A stretch of DNA of 64,000 bases from Myrica gale (lineage: Eukaryota; Streptophyta; Magnoliopsida; Fagales; Myricaceae): assembly GCA_963930655.1 (NCBI GenBank), contig OZ005608.1, positions 9,114,001 through 9,178,000 on the forward strand, given 5' to 3'. The number at the start of each line of letters is the position of its first letter. The stretch's first letter is position 1. The notes beneath the pieces were generated by a model. The model saw only the letters and a program-made list of their open reading frames with translations. It did not search any database and was not told the origin of the DNA. Shown piece after piece: positions 22,010 to 33,141 of the stretch. The position numbers and the translations under genes were made by a program.

Positions 22010-25000
22010 ATGGGCTGTGCTGGATCGTCAGAGGCCAAAAGCGACGGTAAGGTCACTGTAATCATCTCTATCTCTCTGATTTGTTTGAAAAAAACGAAGA
22101 CTAGACATTCTGTTCGGTTGCCAAGAAAACACACAGGAAAAGGAAAAATGAAATAGACTCCTGTAATTAGCCGAAAACTGAGCCACATAGGTATACTTAG
22201 TCTCGTAAATGTGTGATTTATAGAATTGTTGTTCTAAAAGCTGTTTTTGGTTTCTTAGCGAACAATATGTGCATTAATTCTTTTGCGTCCTTCTTGTTCT
22301 TCCGATTGAGTTAATTTCACGATCCTCATTTCTATCTTTTATTTTTTAGCCTGCGAATTGTTTGCTTCTGTACATTCTATTCGTAACTGCGTTTTCAGCC
22401 TCTGCTTGGTTTACGAATCCAGCGGCTGATTTACGACTCCGAAATGTTGCTTGAGAACTTAATGTCTGGGGCTGGAATTTTCTTGTGGTTTCCTCTTTCT
22501 GCTATACTACTATCGGATATTGTACTGAAATGCGCACATTGATTATTTGCAATTATTGCAAAATCGTGATTTTACTGTCTTTGCATGTGTCAGTCTCCGA
22601 ACCGAAGTGTATAGTACTGGCAGGTGACAAAATCTGCACACACATAGAGCTTTGCCCCGCAAGCTTGCAACGCCTCACTTGAAAATGGACGATTATAAAC
22701 ATTCTGTATAAACTTTAATAGCCACAATATATCAGAACCTTAAAAATTTTCCAAAGAGCTAAAAGCAACTAACAGTTCTAATTTTGTAACAGTATTTTGA
22801 AACTCCTAGTTCTAACGCAAACCGACTCAACGAGCTATCCTCCCTGTGGAATATGTTTACATATTGAGCAGAGCGATATATGTTTTACTGAGAAGATCAG
22901 TGGGGAGGTGGAGGTTCACTTACCTCTTAGGGAACTTACAAGACCTTAATAGTTCCTCTCAAACTCTTCTTCCAGGTACTTACTGTTCCAACTACATATA
23001 GTTCAGTTAGGAATCTAAAATTTACTCAACAGGTTTCAGCAATCCTCAGGAAGCAGCATCACCAAGGGGGAAGTTTAATGTACTTTCTGGTGGCAAAATG
23101 CTTATTTGAATTCCTCTTAGGAGATGTTCTTTTGGCTTTTTTTAGAACAATTCAAATAACATTCAGAAGTAGTTAGCCTCCTTTATGACTGGTTATCACT
23201 AGTACGTTAAGGCCTTAAATCAATCTCATCATAAACCAGGTCATACAAATCTTTGGGCTGTCTTTTTTATTTTTCTTCTTTTTCCCCCTTTTCCTACATC
23301 CTTAATCAACCGTGAGAAAAGCTGCCAAGATTCTTTTCCAGGTCTCAACACACTTAAATCACGTTGCTTTTTGCTTGATCTGCAGGAAAATCCCTCAAGA
23401 GCAGAGGATACATGCGCTTTCAAACCCTACTAGTTTTTTCTCTCATCTTCATTCCTTCTGTTACTTCCTTCTCCTTTTCTTTTCTTTGCTTGTTTTTAAC
23501 TCGCAGTGCCAAAAGGTCACTTATTAACTAGCCAGGTACTTCAGTTTCAGTAGAAAATATCCCTCAATTGCACCATTTTGTGCTGTCCCATGATAGACGA
23601 CAAAGTTTCTAAGTGGATTTTATCCATTCTACTCTCTTATAAATGAATTTGAAATGTTCTTTTTTTGCACTTTTGAATTCATCTTCGATGAAATTTAAGC
23701 CCATATTTCTTGGTTTGTCAATGGGTGTTTCAAGAAGAATATAGAGGAATGTTCACTTTTAGCCCCTCAATTTTCAACCAAATGTCAATTAATGGTCTGA
23801 ACTACTAAAATCGTCGCATTTAGCCCCAAAACTATCAAAATGCATCAATGTTTGCCTTCTAGTAAGATCCTATGGTTGAAATATGCAGCAAATAGGTGGC
23901 AAACATTGATGCATTTTGATATTTTGGGGGTTAAATGTGATTTTTTTTTTTATAGTTCAGATTTGTAATTGACATTTGGTTGGAAGTTGGGGGGCTAAAA
24001 GTGAAGATTTCCTAAGAATATTTTATCCCTTCCGTTTAAATTTTCATGTATTGTAAGGTGAAGGGATTATCAGAATTTTCTCCTTGATCCTAATTTGGTT
24101 GCTAGCGAACTGTAACCATATCTGCCGAAGACATGGCCTAGACGTTTGACAGCCTATGACATTAGCACAGAAGTTAAGAAGCCTGTCACTGGACATGCAA
24201 GAACGACATTTGTGGGAGGTGTAGCACTTTTAGTTGTATGGACTACACGTGGCAGCCAACAGAAAGTTAAAGATGAGAGAGTCTTTGAATTTTCATTGGG
24301 AGGCCATATAAAGCTTCCAGTGCAAGAAAGAGGAGAAACTTTTTATTTTGAGTATGCGAACTTTTCATCTTTTCTTTTATCTTGCATAGATGAGTGTTTT
24401 ATAGGCGGGTCAGATCAGAATTGGAATACTGCCAACCCTATCCCACCTTCCGACCTGGCACTCATTGGAAGGAGACAAATTCTCCTGTCACCTGAGATAA
24501 AATGTGTCAGATTCGGAGAGTTGGGGAAATCAAGTAACAGGCCAAAATTCAGGTGGACTGAACAGCCCTAATTCAAACCCTCGTTTTTTAGTTTATTGAA
24601 ATTGGCATAAACTAACGCCGATTCTCCCACAAGTCCCTTGGGTCTGCGTTCACTTTGGTAGGCATGGTGCTGTAGTTTTTCTGGCCTTCCTTCATGTCGT
24701 AGCCTTAGCTTATCGATAGATCTTGCCTTAGATACAAACAACACTTTCTTTTAGGGGGTAAATATCAATTTTGTCCCTGTGGCTTACCATTTTATCTGAT
24801 CAGTCCTGGGACTTTAGAATTCATCAAATTAGTCTTTGATGGATTTTTAACCCCAGGCAATAATTTGATGGATTTTGAAGCCCATAGATTAATTAGATAA
24901 AATGGTAAACCACAGGGACGGATTTTGGATTTGTCCCTTCTTTTAGAAAGGAGCTGATGAACATGGTATCTTTTTCCTCCATTCACCATCTACACACATG

Positions 25001-28000
25001 CAACATAATTTCCAGTTGGTCTGGTAACTATCACGCATGTAAGAAATCCCTAGTTGATTGAAGTGCCCCAAGTTTATTATGTGATGAGAATCAATAGCTG
25101 TAATAACTATTTAGATGTGTGCTATAATATAACTCTTGTGAATAATGGACTGCTTGAATCTTAACTTGCATGTTGATTTATTCCATATAAATTGTAATGC
25201 TGATATTCTAATGTAAACAGGGACTGGGAAAAAGATCAGGAAGCCAAAACCTTGGAAGCATCCTCAACCAATAACAAAGACTCAGCTCATGCAGATGCGA
25301 GATGAGTTTTGGGACACTGCTCCTCACTATGGTGGCAGGAAAGGTAGTGTTGCTTTAGGATGTGTGATTTTTTATTCTTTCTGGGGAAAGCTTTTCCAAT
25401 TGTTGGAGTCTACCTTGCCTAGTATAATATAAAGGTGAGAAAAGAAAATATAGAAGAAGAAGTTTGGTAACCTCTTGTTTGATTTACAATGAATCTTATG
25501 TCTAGATAATCTATTGAAAAGCATGAGGGTTGATTGCAAAACAAAGAAGTAACTGAACCCTCTTGCTTGAAAAACTATTGGAAAAACCATTCTCTATTGC
25601 TCTCTAAACATATTAAAAAGTCGAATCTAGAGTTGATCAGAGGACTTCTTATTGGTCTGTGGGTTAGTCCTCAGAATCAGTCACGGAACTCCAAAGTCCC
25701 TTTTCTTATTCTGCATTGGAAGCATCCAAGTTTAAGCGTGATACTTGGAAGTGGAAATTTTTTCCTCCATGTCTATCCTACCATGCTATGGTGGGCAAAC
25801 TTGTGTTGAAGCCTATGCTGGAGCGTTTCCTGTGTCTGTGTGAAGCCTCCTCTGAACTGTTGGAGTGCACGTGATTGTTGGATTGCTTTTGTTTTTATGG
25901 TCTCTGTCCTTTACTCTCTACTCCTGCTCCCCCCCCCACCTTCTTTCTTTTTCCCCAGTTCTTTTACAGCATCCTTTCTTATAATCTAGTTAATTAGCTG
26001 TGTTGACTGGCATAGCTTATAAAAGGGTAATTATTGATGAAAACTCAACTAGAATGGCGTTGTGTTGTGTGCTTTATACCTTATCGAACCGTGCCTCCAT
26101 GGTCTGGAAATAATCTGTCTTGCAATGGTCTTAAGTGATCAAAGGTATCCTCGAAATGCTTGTAAAATTAAATCACTCAAGAAGAAAAGTGTAGCCTAGG
26201 AATTATTTGTGGATCCCATTATAGCATTGAACACTTCCAAGCTATGTACCAATTTTTGTGTAAGAAATTCATTGTGGGCCTTAGAACTGTCTGTAGGCTA
26301 CTTTGCATTACTTCAGTAAGCTTTCATTCCTATATATTTTGAGTAGAGGTAAGTTTGTGAAGGATAGTTTTATTGGGCTGTCCTGAAAGTTTTTGGCCAG
26401 CAAAGCTTAAAGATGATCGTTTCAGTGTTGGAATTAGCACTTCATAAGGTGTCAAAGTCGAATGTAACTTGCTGTGAGAATAGTTCAGAGGTACTTATTG
26501 ACTTCAAGCATGGATTCAACTTTTTATAGGACTAGTCGTCTGTTTTAGTCAATGAGGGAGTCCTTTTAGTTATTTGTGGAGGATGAGAAAAAGAAAAAAA
26601 TAGGCAAAAATGCCCACTGACTACCATATTGTTTACCTTCGTTTTAGAGAAGACTGCGGAGATGGTTTGCTCATGTTAGTGTAGACCAATGAATATCAAT
26701 AGTGTGATACGATTTGTCAGTTCTGTGTGGAGGATTTCACTTGATGGCCACTGAATTGGCTATTTTGATTTGGAAAAACAAACCTGGTATCTTCACCTGC
26801 ATAGTTGAGACTGTTATCTTCACGTTCTAGCAACGCTTTCAAATATAGGAGCTTACATTTAGCATATATTATTGTTTCAAGGTTGAAGGGCTTGAAATTC
26901 CATAATCAGGCTTTGGATGTATTATCTCCTGGCCTTTGCTATGAAAATATATGAGAAGCCCGTACGAGGATATGGAGAAGGTCAAATTGACTGTGGGCTA
27001 AAGGGCACGATGACTTGTGATCTGATAGAAGTAAAACCTTGGATGGAGTAGAATGGTGTCAGATACTTTTATAGCCCACTCCGAACACTCACTCAATAGT
27101 AGTCTTTGTTGTGATAGTTATGTACTTTTCTCAATTCAGTGGTTACCTCAATCTCCACTTCACAAGGGAACAAGAAGATATTGTCAAGAAGTGCAGAACT
27201 CGAGGTAATCCTCGTGTGGAGAACTTATAGGACATATCGCCAATATTCATGTACTAAAAAATAGCTCTTCACATCAACAACAGTCAATTATCGACTACAA
27301 TGTGACATAGTTAAGCAAATATCTTTTAGTTGATAGTCAAAAGTCTTCTTGTCTTTTGAAGAAGATTATGAGCTTTCGGATTCTCCACATTAATGGCTAT
27401 TATATTTTGAGTTTATAACCCTTGAAGTGAAAGAGAATAGTCTACTTCGTTGTCAAGTTCCTTTCATTTTGTGTTGACTTTTTATTGGTACCATAGATAC
27501 CTTTTTATGCATGCTTCTAATTATTCACGTGCAATTGAAACTGAATTATCGAGTTGACTGGGTTTTAGAGATCTGGGATGCACTTCGAGCCGCTGCTGAA
27601 GCTGATCTAACGCTTGCGCAAGCCATTGTGGACAGTGCGGGGGTCATAGTTCAGAGTGCTGATTTGACAATTTGCTACGATGAAAGAGGTACTTAATCTA
27701 CGTTGCTTCTCTTTCTGATAATAACTTCTTCCCGACAAGATTCCCTTTTGGCCATTTGGGGAACAAACTTGTTATAGAAAACATATATATGTACCTTGAA
27801 CCAAATAGTAAGTTTGGGCAGGAGGATCAGTACCGTTTTCTTATGCATGGTGATACAGTGTGTCCTGGCTTCTCATGTTGAAAGCTAATTTTCTGTGATT
27901 CTTCATGGTAATTTTCTTTTATACTGATTTTTCTCTCTTTAGGAAGTTTTTCATCCTTGCCTTACAAAATTTATTGCAGGTGCAAAATATGAACTACCCA

Positions 28001-28053
28001 AATACGTGTTGAGTGAGCCCACCAACTTGATGCAAAACAGTGAATACTGGTGA
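22010..28053 (+). CDS. Plant UBTD-type ubiquitin-domain-containing protein, 4 exons, 117 aa
   Basis: Exons 22010-22046, 25221-25343, 27569-27688 and 27980-28053; 354 nt, all introns GT-AG. The product opens MGCAGSSEAKSDG, then TGKKIRKPKPWKHP, MRDEFWDTAPHYGGR, IWDALRAAAEADLTLAQAI, VDSAGVIVQSADLTICYDERG and KYELPKYVLSEPTNL. These match the N-terminal UBD domain of UBTD1/UBTD2, proteins linked in animals to ubiquitin-conjugating enzymes. The short plant members end before any ubiquitin-like domain, and this one has the same size. Gly2-Cys3 at the N terminus suggests myristoylation and palmitoylation, so membrane attachment is likely (inference). Intron 1 (3.2 kb) and intron 2 (2.2 kb) are far longer than the coding part; intron 1 carries two Mutator-type MITEs. 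Confidence 0.93.
23743..24013. mobile_element. Mutator-type foldback MITE in UBTD intron 1
   Basis: Two long inverted halves: CACTTTTAGCCCCTCAATTT on the left faces GGGGGGCTAAAAGTG on the right, with further pairing through the middle. AAGAATAT lies on both sides (23735-23742, 24014-24021). Non-coding. Confidence 0.7.
24755..24937. mobile_element. Mutator-type foldback MITE with 9-bp duplication, UBTD intron 1
   Basis: TTCTTTTAG is repeated exactly on both sides (24746-24754, 24938-24946), the 9 bp expected of Mutator-like elements. The ends TTTGTCCCTGTGGCTTACC and GGTAAACCACAGGGACGG pair as long inverted repeats. Non-coding. Confidence 0.85.
25344..27568. other. UBTD intron 2, no feature recognised
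   Basis: No transposon ends, coding blocks or RNA genes were recognised in this 2.2-kb intron. A C-run lies at about 25930. The intron starts GTAGTG and ends TTTTAG. Confidence 0.5.
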
Positions 28054-28835
28054 GGATATATAGCACCATTTGTGCAGAGACTGAATGTAAATCATGTATA
28101 TTTTTCTGTGATGCTCTTCCACATCTTTTCACAAAGTAGATGTTGATGCCTTTCCATTTGCCATTCACTTTGGACGACCCTGCTTGCGGTAAGCTTCTTC
28201 GGGTAATTGAATGAGAATGCCACATCTATTTGGATTTTCTTCTTATTCCTGAAATTCTTGGGTTCAATGGGTCGTAGTTATTGATCGCTACCATATCCGC
28301 CACTTGAGGCCAAAATAATAATTCTGCGAGTATACAAGGCAGATGGCTCATACGATGACCCAAACGTCACAGATAGACAGTCACCAAAGGTCCAACCACA
28401 AACTCAGGCGGCTCGTAAGGCTTCCCAGTTGGTAATTGTTGTATTTGTTTCTTGGGGTAAACTCATAGTTAGCCCCATATCTTTGGGGCAAAATCAAGTT
28501 ACTACCCTTATTTTTCAAACCAACAATTTGAGACCACTATGTTTCAAAATCACTCAATCTTCGCCCCCGTTTAAATTAAACGTCAAATGAGACAGTTTTT
28601 CGTGCACGTGCGTCTTACGTGCTTCTACTCCACCTAAATTGACGAATCTACCCGCAGTCGTTGCTCTTCTCTTGTTCGCGCCCCTTTTGTTGTTTCACAG
28701 TCTATCTCGCCAACGTACTCAAAAGCCACATCGCTGGACCCCCCACCCTCCAGAGATGTGGTCCCCAAGTCACATGTGCCTCCCACATTTTAAGTCCAGA
28801 CGAAACATATGTTGTGTGGGGTCCAGAACTCTTAG

Positions 28836-29165
28836 ATGCACCACCACCAGCACCCTTACGTCCAGAACTCTCACTTCGACCCCTCTTCCCATGACGACTT
28901 CTTGGAGCAAATGTTTTCCAACATCGGACCTCAAGCCCAAAGACCTCTCCGACGAAACGGCGTCGTCCAATCCCGACAACAACAATGTTGGTTTCCAGTT
29001 CGACGACTCCGCCAACCTCGCCTCCAAGCTCCGCAACCACCAGATTAGCGGCTCGGAAAAGTTGGCGGCTGCGGTAGCTGCCATGATTCTCTAGCAGCAG
29101 CTCTTGATGTCCAGGGGCCTGGCCGGCGCAGGGGAGTCAGGGCTCATGCAGATGTCGTTGTTCTT
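28836..29165 (+). pseudogene. Captured bHLH transcription factor fragment (LRL/bHLH66-like)
   Basis: Begins with a start codon: MHHHQHPYVQNSHFDPS, then SHDDFLEQMFSNIG. In another frame follow DLSDETASSNPDN, SANLASKLRNHQISG and, after a stop, QQLLMSRGLAG and ESGLMQM. The order DDFLEQM - DLSDET - ASKLRxHQISG - QQLLxSRG is the N-terminal part of plant LRL-type bHLH factors (bHLH66/69/82 group, root-hair regulators in Arabidopsis). The DNA-binding bHLH itself is absent. At least one frameshift and one stop, so it is not functional as protein. Sits inside Pack-MULE-like element A. Confidence 0.75.
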
Positions 29166-29186
29166 GGCATGCAAAACAATTGAAGA

Positions 29187-29550
29187 ATGAAGAAGGAGAA
29201 TGCAAGGCGAGTTGTGGAGAAGCTTGGTTTGATATATAGTACTCCTTCTGAGGAAGGCGAGGTGAAGGTGGCCTGGACGACGACGAAGTCCCTGTGGAGG
29301 GAGTGCTTGGCGGTTTGGAGGATGTATCAAAACGCAATGAGCTTCTGCATGCCATGAAGCCTTAAAGATTTTCGACGAGGATGGTAATGGATATATAGAG
29401 GCGGTGGAGTTGAAGAGGGTGTTGGACTGCCTGGGATTGGACAAAGGGTGGGATATGGGTGAGATTGAGAAGATGGTGAGGGTTGCGGATCTGAACTTGG
29501 ACGGGAAGGTTGATTTCGGTGAGTTTGAATTGATGATGAACTGTCACTAA
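29187..29550 (+). pseudogene. Captured calmodulin-like (EF-hand) gene fragment
   Basis: The last 190 bases read ALKIFDEDGNGYIEAVELKR, VLDCLGLDKGWDMGEIEKM and VADLNLDGKVDFGEFELMM, ending with CH and a stop at 29548-29550. Two EF-hand loops are complete: DEDGNGYIEAVE and DLNLDGKVDFGE. Upstream, pieces such as ARRVVEKLGLI, DDDEVPVEGVLGGLED and SKRNELLH occur in shifted frames. It resembles the C-terminal half of CML45/46-type proteins. The last EF-hand pair is still open, but there is no intact start. Inside element A. Confidence 0.8.
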
Positions 29551-30495
29551 CACGCTATCAAGTATCAAGGAAGGTCATTGTATTTGTTATGCTAAATGTA
29601 CATTGTCTTCTAAATTTGCTCAAAAAATAACTTGAAATAAGATTGCGTCTCTTTCAAACAGCCAAATTTCTGGCTACAGGGTACTGCAAAAGCATGAAAT
29701 AGAGGGGTGTCGCCATACGTTGATATGCCAAAGCTTGGGACTAAAAATCTCGGAAATTCTGTGAATTTTGCGTGAGCCTGACCCAATCATTGATAATATT
29801 GGAAGTATAGATGACAAAACTAAAGACTATGCTCTGCTTTACCAACTATGTGATTAGCTTAAAGCCATCAATTGTCAACATAAAATACCTTGAGCTCAAC
29901 GCACCATAAATATGGCTGCAGACCCCAATCCGGTCAGTTATTTTTGCCGGGAATGAAAAGAAACGGAAACTGTCTTGTGGGAGTAATTAAAGTAAATAAT
30001 GACGAATGAATTTTATGCTGGGACAAAGAGAGCAAGAGCAAGTGCACCGAGATGCATCGCACGCTGGGCAAAGAAAAGATACTTAATGGACAAGGATTCC
30101 CTCCTAAGAGGGAATTACCTAATGAGTCGTAACAGACCATTGGACGAATGACAACACATTAATAAATTCATCTAATGGTCTGTATTAAATGTTAAAAAAA
30201 AATTAAAAATAAAAAAGGGACCGAAAAAAGCCAATCCATCATAAACGGATATAAACAGAAAAGAAAAACACATTATAATGAGCTTGTTGACCCACTGCTG
30301 TGGAACTCAAAGTTCTATCTGTAAAGACAAAGTGCGGTCTGCTGGGCACTTTTCATCTTGCTATCTATTCTCTAGGCTTCTCTTCTGGGCGAGCCCCATA
30401 TACTGACATGTGCAGAGGGAGAGAAAGAAAGATACCCAGGAAACTCCGAGCAATCCGATCAAAGCTCAAAGCTTTTGACAACGGGGGCTCTCTTC

Positions 30496-30605
30496 GGCAA
30501 TGGAAAGCGATACCCAAGAAACAACGACGACAACAACGAAGCCCTGATAAACGCCTTTTGCGAAATCACCTCCTCGTCCAGAGAGGTAGCCACGAGCTTT
30601 TGTCG
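30496..30605 (+). pseudogene. Captured PUX (UBX-domain protein) fragment, UBA-like start
   Basis: The frame reads EALINAFCEITSSSREVATSF, where plant PUX proteins have INSFxEITxSSxExAxFFLExH (UBA-like domain). The preceding bases in another frame begin MESDTQETTTTT, like the acidic N terminus of that family. Only this short piece is present, followed directly by the inner part of the element's right inverted repeat. Moderately sure because it is short. Confidence 0.5.
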
Positions 30606-31120
30606 AGGCAGGAAATGGAGAAGAAAAACTTTGGTCTTCGTCTGGGCACAAAGAGAGTAAGGGCAGTCTGGTTATCCACCAATCACTTATCAAGGGTATT
30701 CTGGTCATTTCATGAAAATCTGTCTCATTTGATAGTGAATTTAAACCGGGGGCGATGATTGAGTGATTTTGAAACATAAGGGTCTCAAATTGTTGGTTTA
30801 AAAAATAAGGATAATAACTTAATTTTACCTCAAAAATATGATGCTAACTATGAGTTTACTCCTTTTTTTTCTTTTATCTCAATGATGAATAGATGTAGTC
30901 TATATTTGACGTTATAAATTAGGAGTCTTACCCAATCAAAAAATCATACAGGAAATATCCTAATCTTCCTCGAGAAGTGGGTCAGGTTTGCCCATCAAGG
31001 TGTCATCGGCATATTGGTCATACTAAATGATGCCGCTAGTGCCATGAGAATTCATGCGTTACAGAAAGGCTACCTTTATTTTTACACGTAATTCTAACTA
31101 ACGTTTTGGGTATTTTGAAA

Positions 31121-32666
31121 GGGAAAATACAAAATAGGTCCATGTGATTTACATCAAAATCAAATAGGTCTCTAAAAAGTTTCGAGTATAACATAAGTCG
31201 TTTAAGTTGGTCTGTTTTGATTTTGAGTCTTTTCATCTATCTCTTATAACAAAATTAACGTCCTGCAAAACACGTCAGTCATTTGTTCACATCAGTGCAC
31301 AACGTCAGCAACACACTGTTTGACACCTTAACTTATTCTAAGACGTAAAAACAATACTTGATCCTCGCTGTAGAGGTCACCCAAACTCTTACCCAATATC
31401 GCATATTGTCCCCGTCGAAGGTGTTTCCCACTGCAACAACTATGCCCACCAAGACGACTCTCTGAAAATTTAGAGCTTTCTTGACGAACAAGTTGTGCTC
31501 AGTGCTTGTAGAGTTATGAACAAGAGCTAGCAAAACTACCGAAGGAATTGGAGAAATCTTCTGAAGTTAAATCAAAAGCATCTCGACAACAACTGCCACA
31601 ATTGCCAAATCTCTAGAAGATGATGCCAAAATAGTGGATCAGACACGGGCAAATTTAACAGCTCAGATTGATTCACATAATCAAAATAAAGCCTGATCCA
31701 TCTCGTCTCTTGTTTCCCTTCTCTAGTTTTTGTCTTTGGTTGATAAAAGATCTTTTCAATTTGGCTAACTCATCTTGTCATCTGTGCCCTTTGCAGACTG
31801 AGGATCAAGAACTGTTTGTGAAACAGAGTATGAGTTACTGAAGAAATGGAAAGATACATGCTCGCATATTCATCAAAATTTTCATTAGCCCAATGTCTTC
31901 TCTGAGAGAATTTATTCCATACCTCTTTCAATGACAAGCTTTGTACAATCCAAATCTGATTGGGCACCAATCTTTCCACCCCAAGTTGCAGTTAAACAAG
32001 CATCTAGGAGGAACTCTGCTGTTGAACACTGATCAAGTGTCCACTCAACCCTCCGAGAAGGCAGTTTCCAAGCCAGCATGCCCTGTAAGGACAGACCTGG
32101 CTCTGGGGCAAACACAGGTCACTGAACCCAGCCCAGATCAAAGCCATAATAAAGGGCAAATGAAAGACTTCTTGGGCCGCATGTCTTCTGAACCACATAA
32201 CAACTTGCATGAAATGCAGAGCAATAAACTACTTAACACATCCGATGTAGACTCATTCAAGCAGCTCCTCAAGGGTCTAATGGAGAAGATGTGGTGGCAG
32301 CGGGAAGCAGCATAGGCTATAGCTACAACCATGACCCATTGCAAAGTTGGCAATGGAAAACGACAAGATGCTGGAGTTTGGGTGACCTCTGCAGCGAGGG
32401 TGGTCACCTAACGAGGGTAAGTTATTCGTTAGTGATGGAGATTGGAGGGTCAAGTTTTGTTTAAGGTGTCAAATGGTGTGTTTTTGACGTGGTGGGCTGA
32501 TGAGGAAAAATGACTGACTTGTCTTGTTGGACCATTAGTTTTGTTAACAGAGATGGATGGAAGGAATAAAAATAAAAACAGACCAACTTAAGGAACTTAT
32601 GCTCGAAATTTTTTAGGGACATTTGATTTTGACGTAAATCACATGCACCTATTTTGTATTTATCCC
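31121..32666. mobile_element. Pack-MULE-like element B with exact 9-bp duplication, carrying a SMAX1-like fragment
   Basis: ATTTTGAAA lies directly on both sides (31112-31120, 32667-32675), the Mutator signature. The ends GGGAAAATACAAAATAGGT and ACCTATTTTGTATTTATCCC pair, and the inverted repeats continue for roughly 140 bases (left to about 31265, right from about 32530), including TTTAAGTTGGTCTGTTTT and its complement. No transposase inside. Interior 31270-32530 holds a host gene fragment. Terminal sequence differs from elements A and C, so this is another family. Confidence 0.9.
31830..32411 (+). pseudogene. Captured SMAX1-like gene fragment
   Basis: In order on the plus strand: YELLKKWKDTCSHIHQNFH (about 31825-31885), then SKPACPVRTDLALGQ, KGQMKDFLGRMSSEP, SFKQLLKGLMEKMWWQREAA and, after a stop, AIATTMTHCKVGNGKRQ. 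Arabidopsis SMAX1 has the same series: QKKWNDICQRLH, VQTDLGLGR, VRDFLGCISSE, LFKKLLKGMTEKVWWQNDAA, CKLGNGKRRG. So this is the end of the D1-M region, the linker and the first bases of the D2 ATPase region of a SMAX1/SMXL2-type protein, the karrikin-signalling repressor family. At least two interruptions; no start. A 124-codon frame (31941-32315) is still open. Confidence 0.85.
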
Positions 32667-33141
32667 ATTTTGAAAATACATGGTAAGATTGAATTTGAAG
32701 CCTGCAATGCAGTTAGCGTTGAGTCAAACTATAATGAAGAAAAAAGAATATATAATCAATGTGGAAAGCAGGATCCAGGACTAATTCTGACTTCGATGGA
32801 AAAACGTTAATTCTCTCTCTTGCCATTCAAAATGGAGTAATTACATCAATGACAGGCAGCAGCCAAATTTCATCCGTTATAAACAACATTCATCCTCTCA
32901 AAGGTCTGGCTTCCAAATTTACCACAATGACAAATGTTGCATACACAACCTCCACGTGTCCAACTGAAAACATTCTCTCTAACTCTTTTCCACTCAAGGC
33001 AAAGATTAGGGTGCCGTAGCAGCAACCTCCCGGCCCAACCCTCCTTAACCTTCCAACCCAGAGAAACCACCCAGATGGAAAATCACTCGAGGACCTAAAA
33101 ATACATGACGACTGGCATTTGACGAACCATCAAATATCTCC

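Larger units (their letters stand above)
28454..30862. mobile_element. Pack-MULE-like element A, carrying pieces of three host genes
   Basis: The left end (GGGGTAAACTCATAGTTAGC, 28454 on) and the right end (GCTAACTATGAGTTTACTCC, to 30862) are inverted repeats matching over roughly 130-170 bases. Further matching blocks are TGAGACxxxTATGTTTCAAAATCACTCAAT and its complement near 30760. Between them lie pieces of a bHLH gene, a calmodulin-like gene and a PUX gene, all on the plus strand, and 700 bases of unassigned DNA (29551-30300). No transposase. The flanks are T-rich, so no clean 9-bp duplication can be called. The ends are shared with element C (45944-47442), so the two form one family. Confidence 0.8.

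Noticed and set aside
21838-22188. A 116-codon minus-strand frame over the UBTD leader and first exon
   Set aside because: Shadow of the UBTD promoter, leader and exon 1; no family resemblance.
24146-24571. A 141-codon open frame in UBTD intron 1
   Set aside because: It opens at a TTG and has no ATG anywhere; no recognised family; lies wholly in an intron between two MITEs. No support for a gene.
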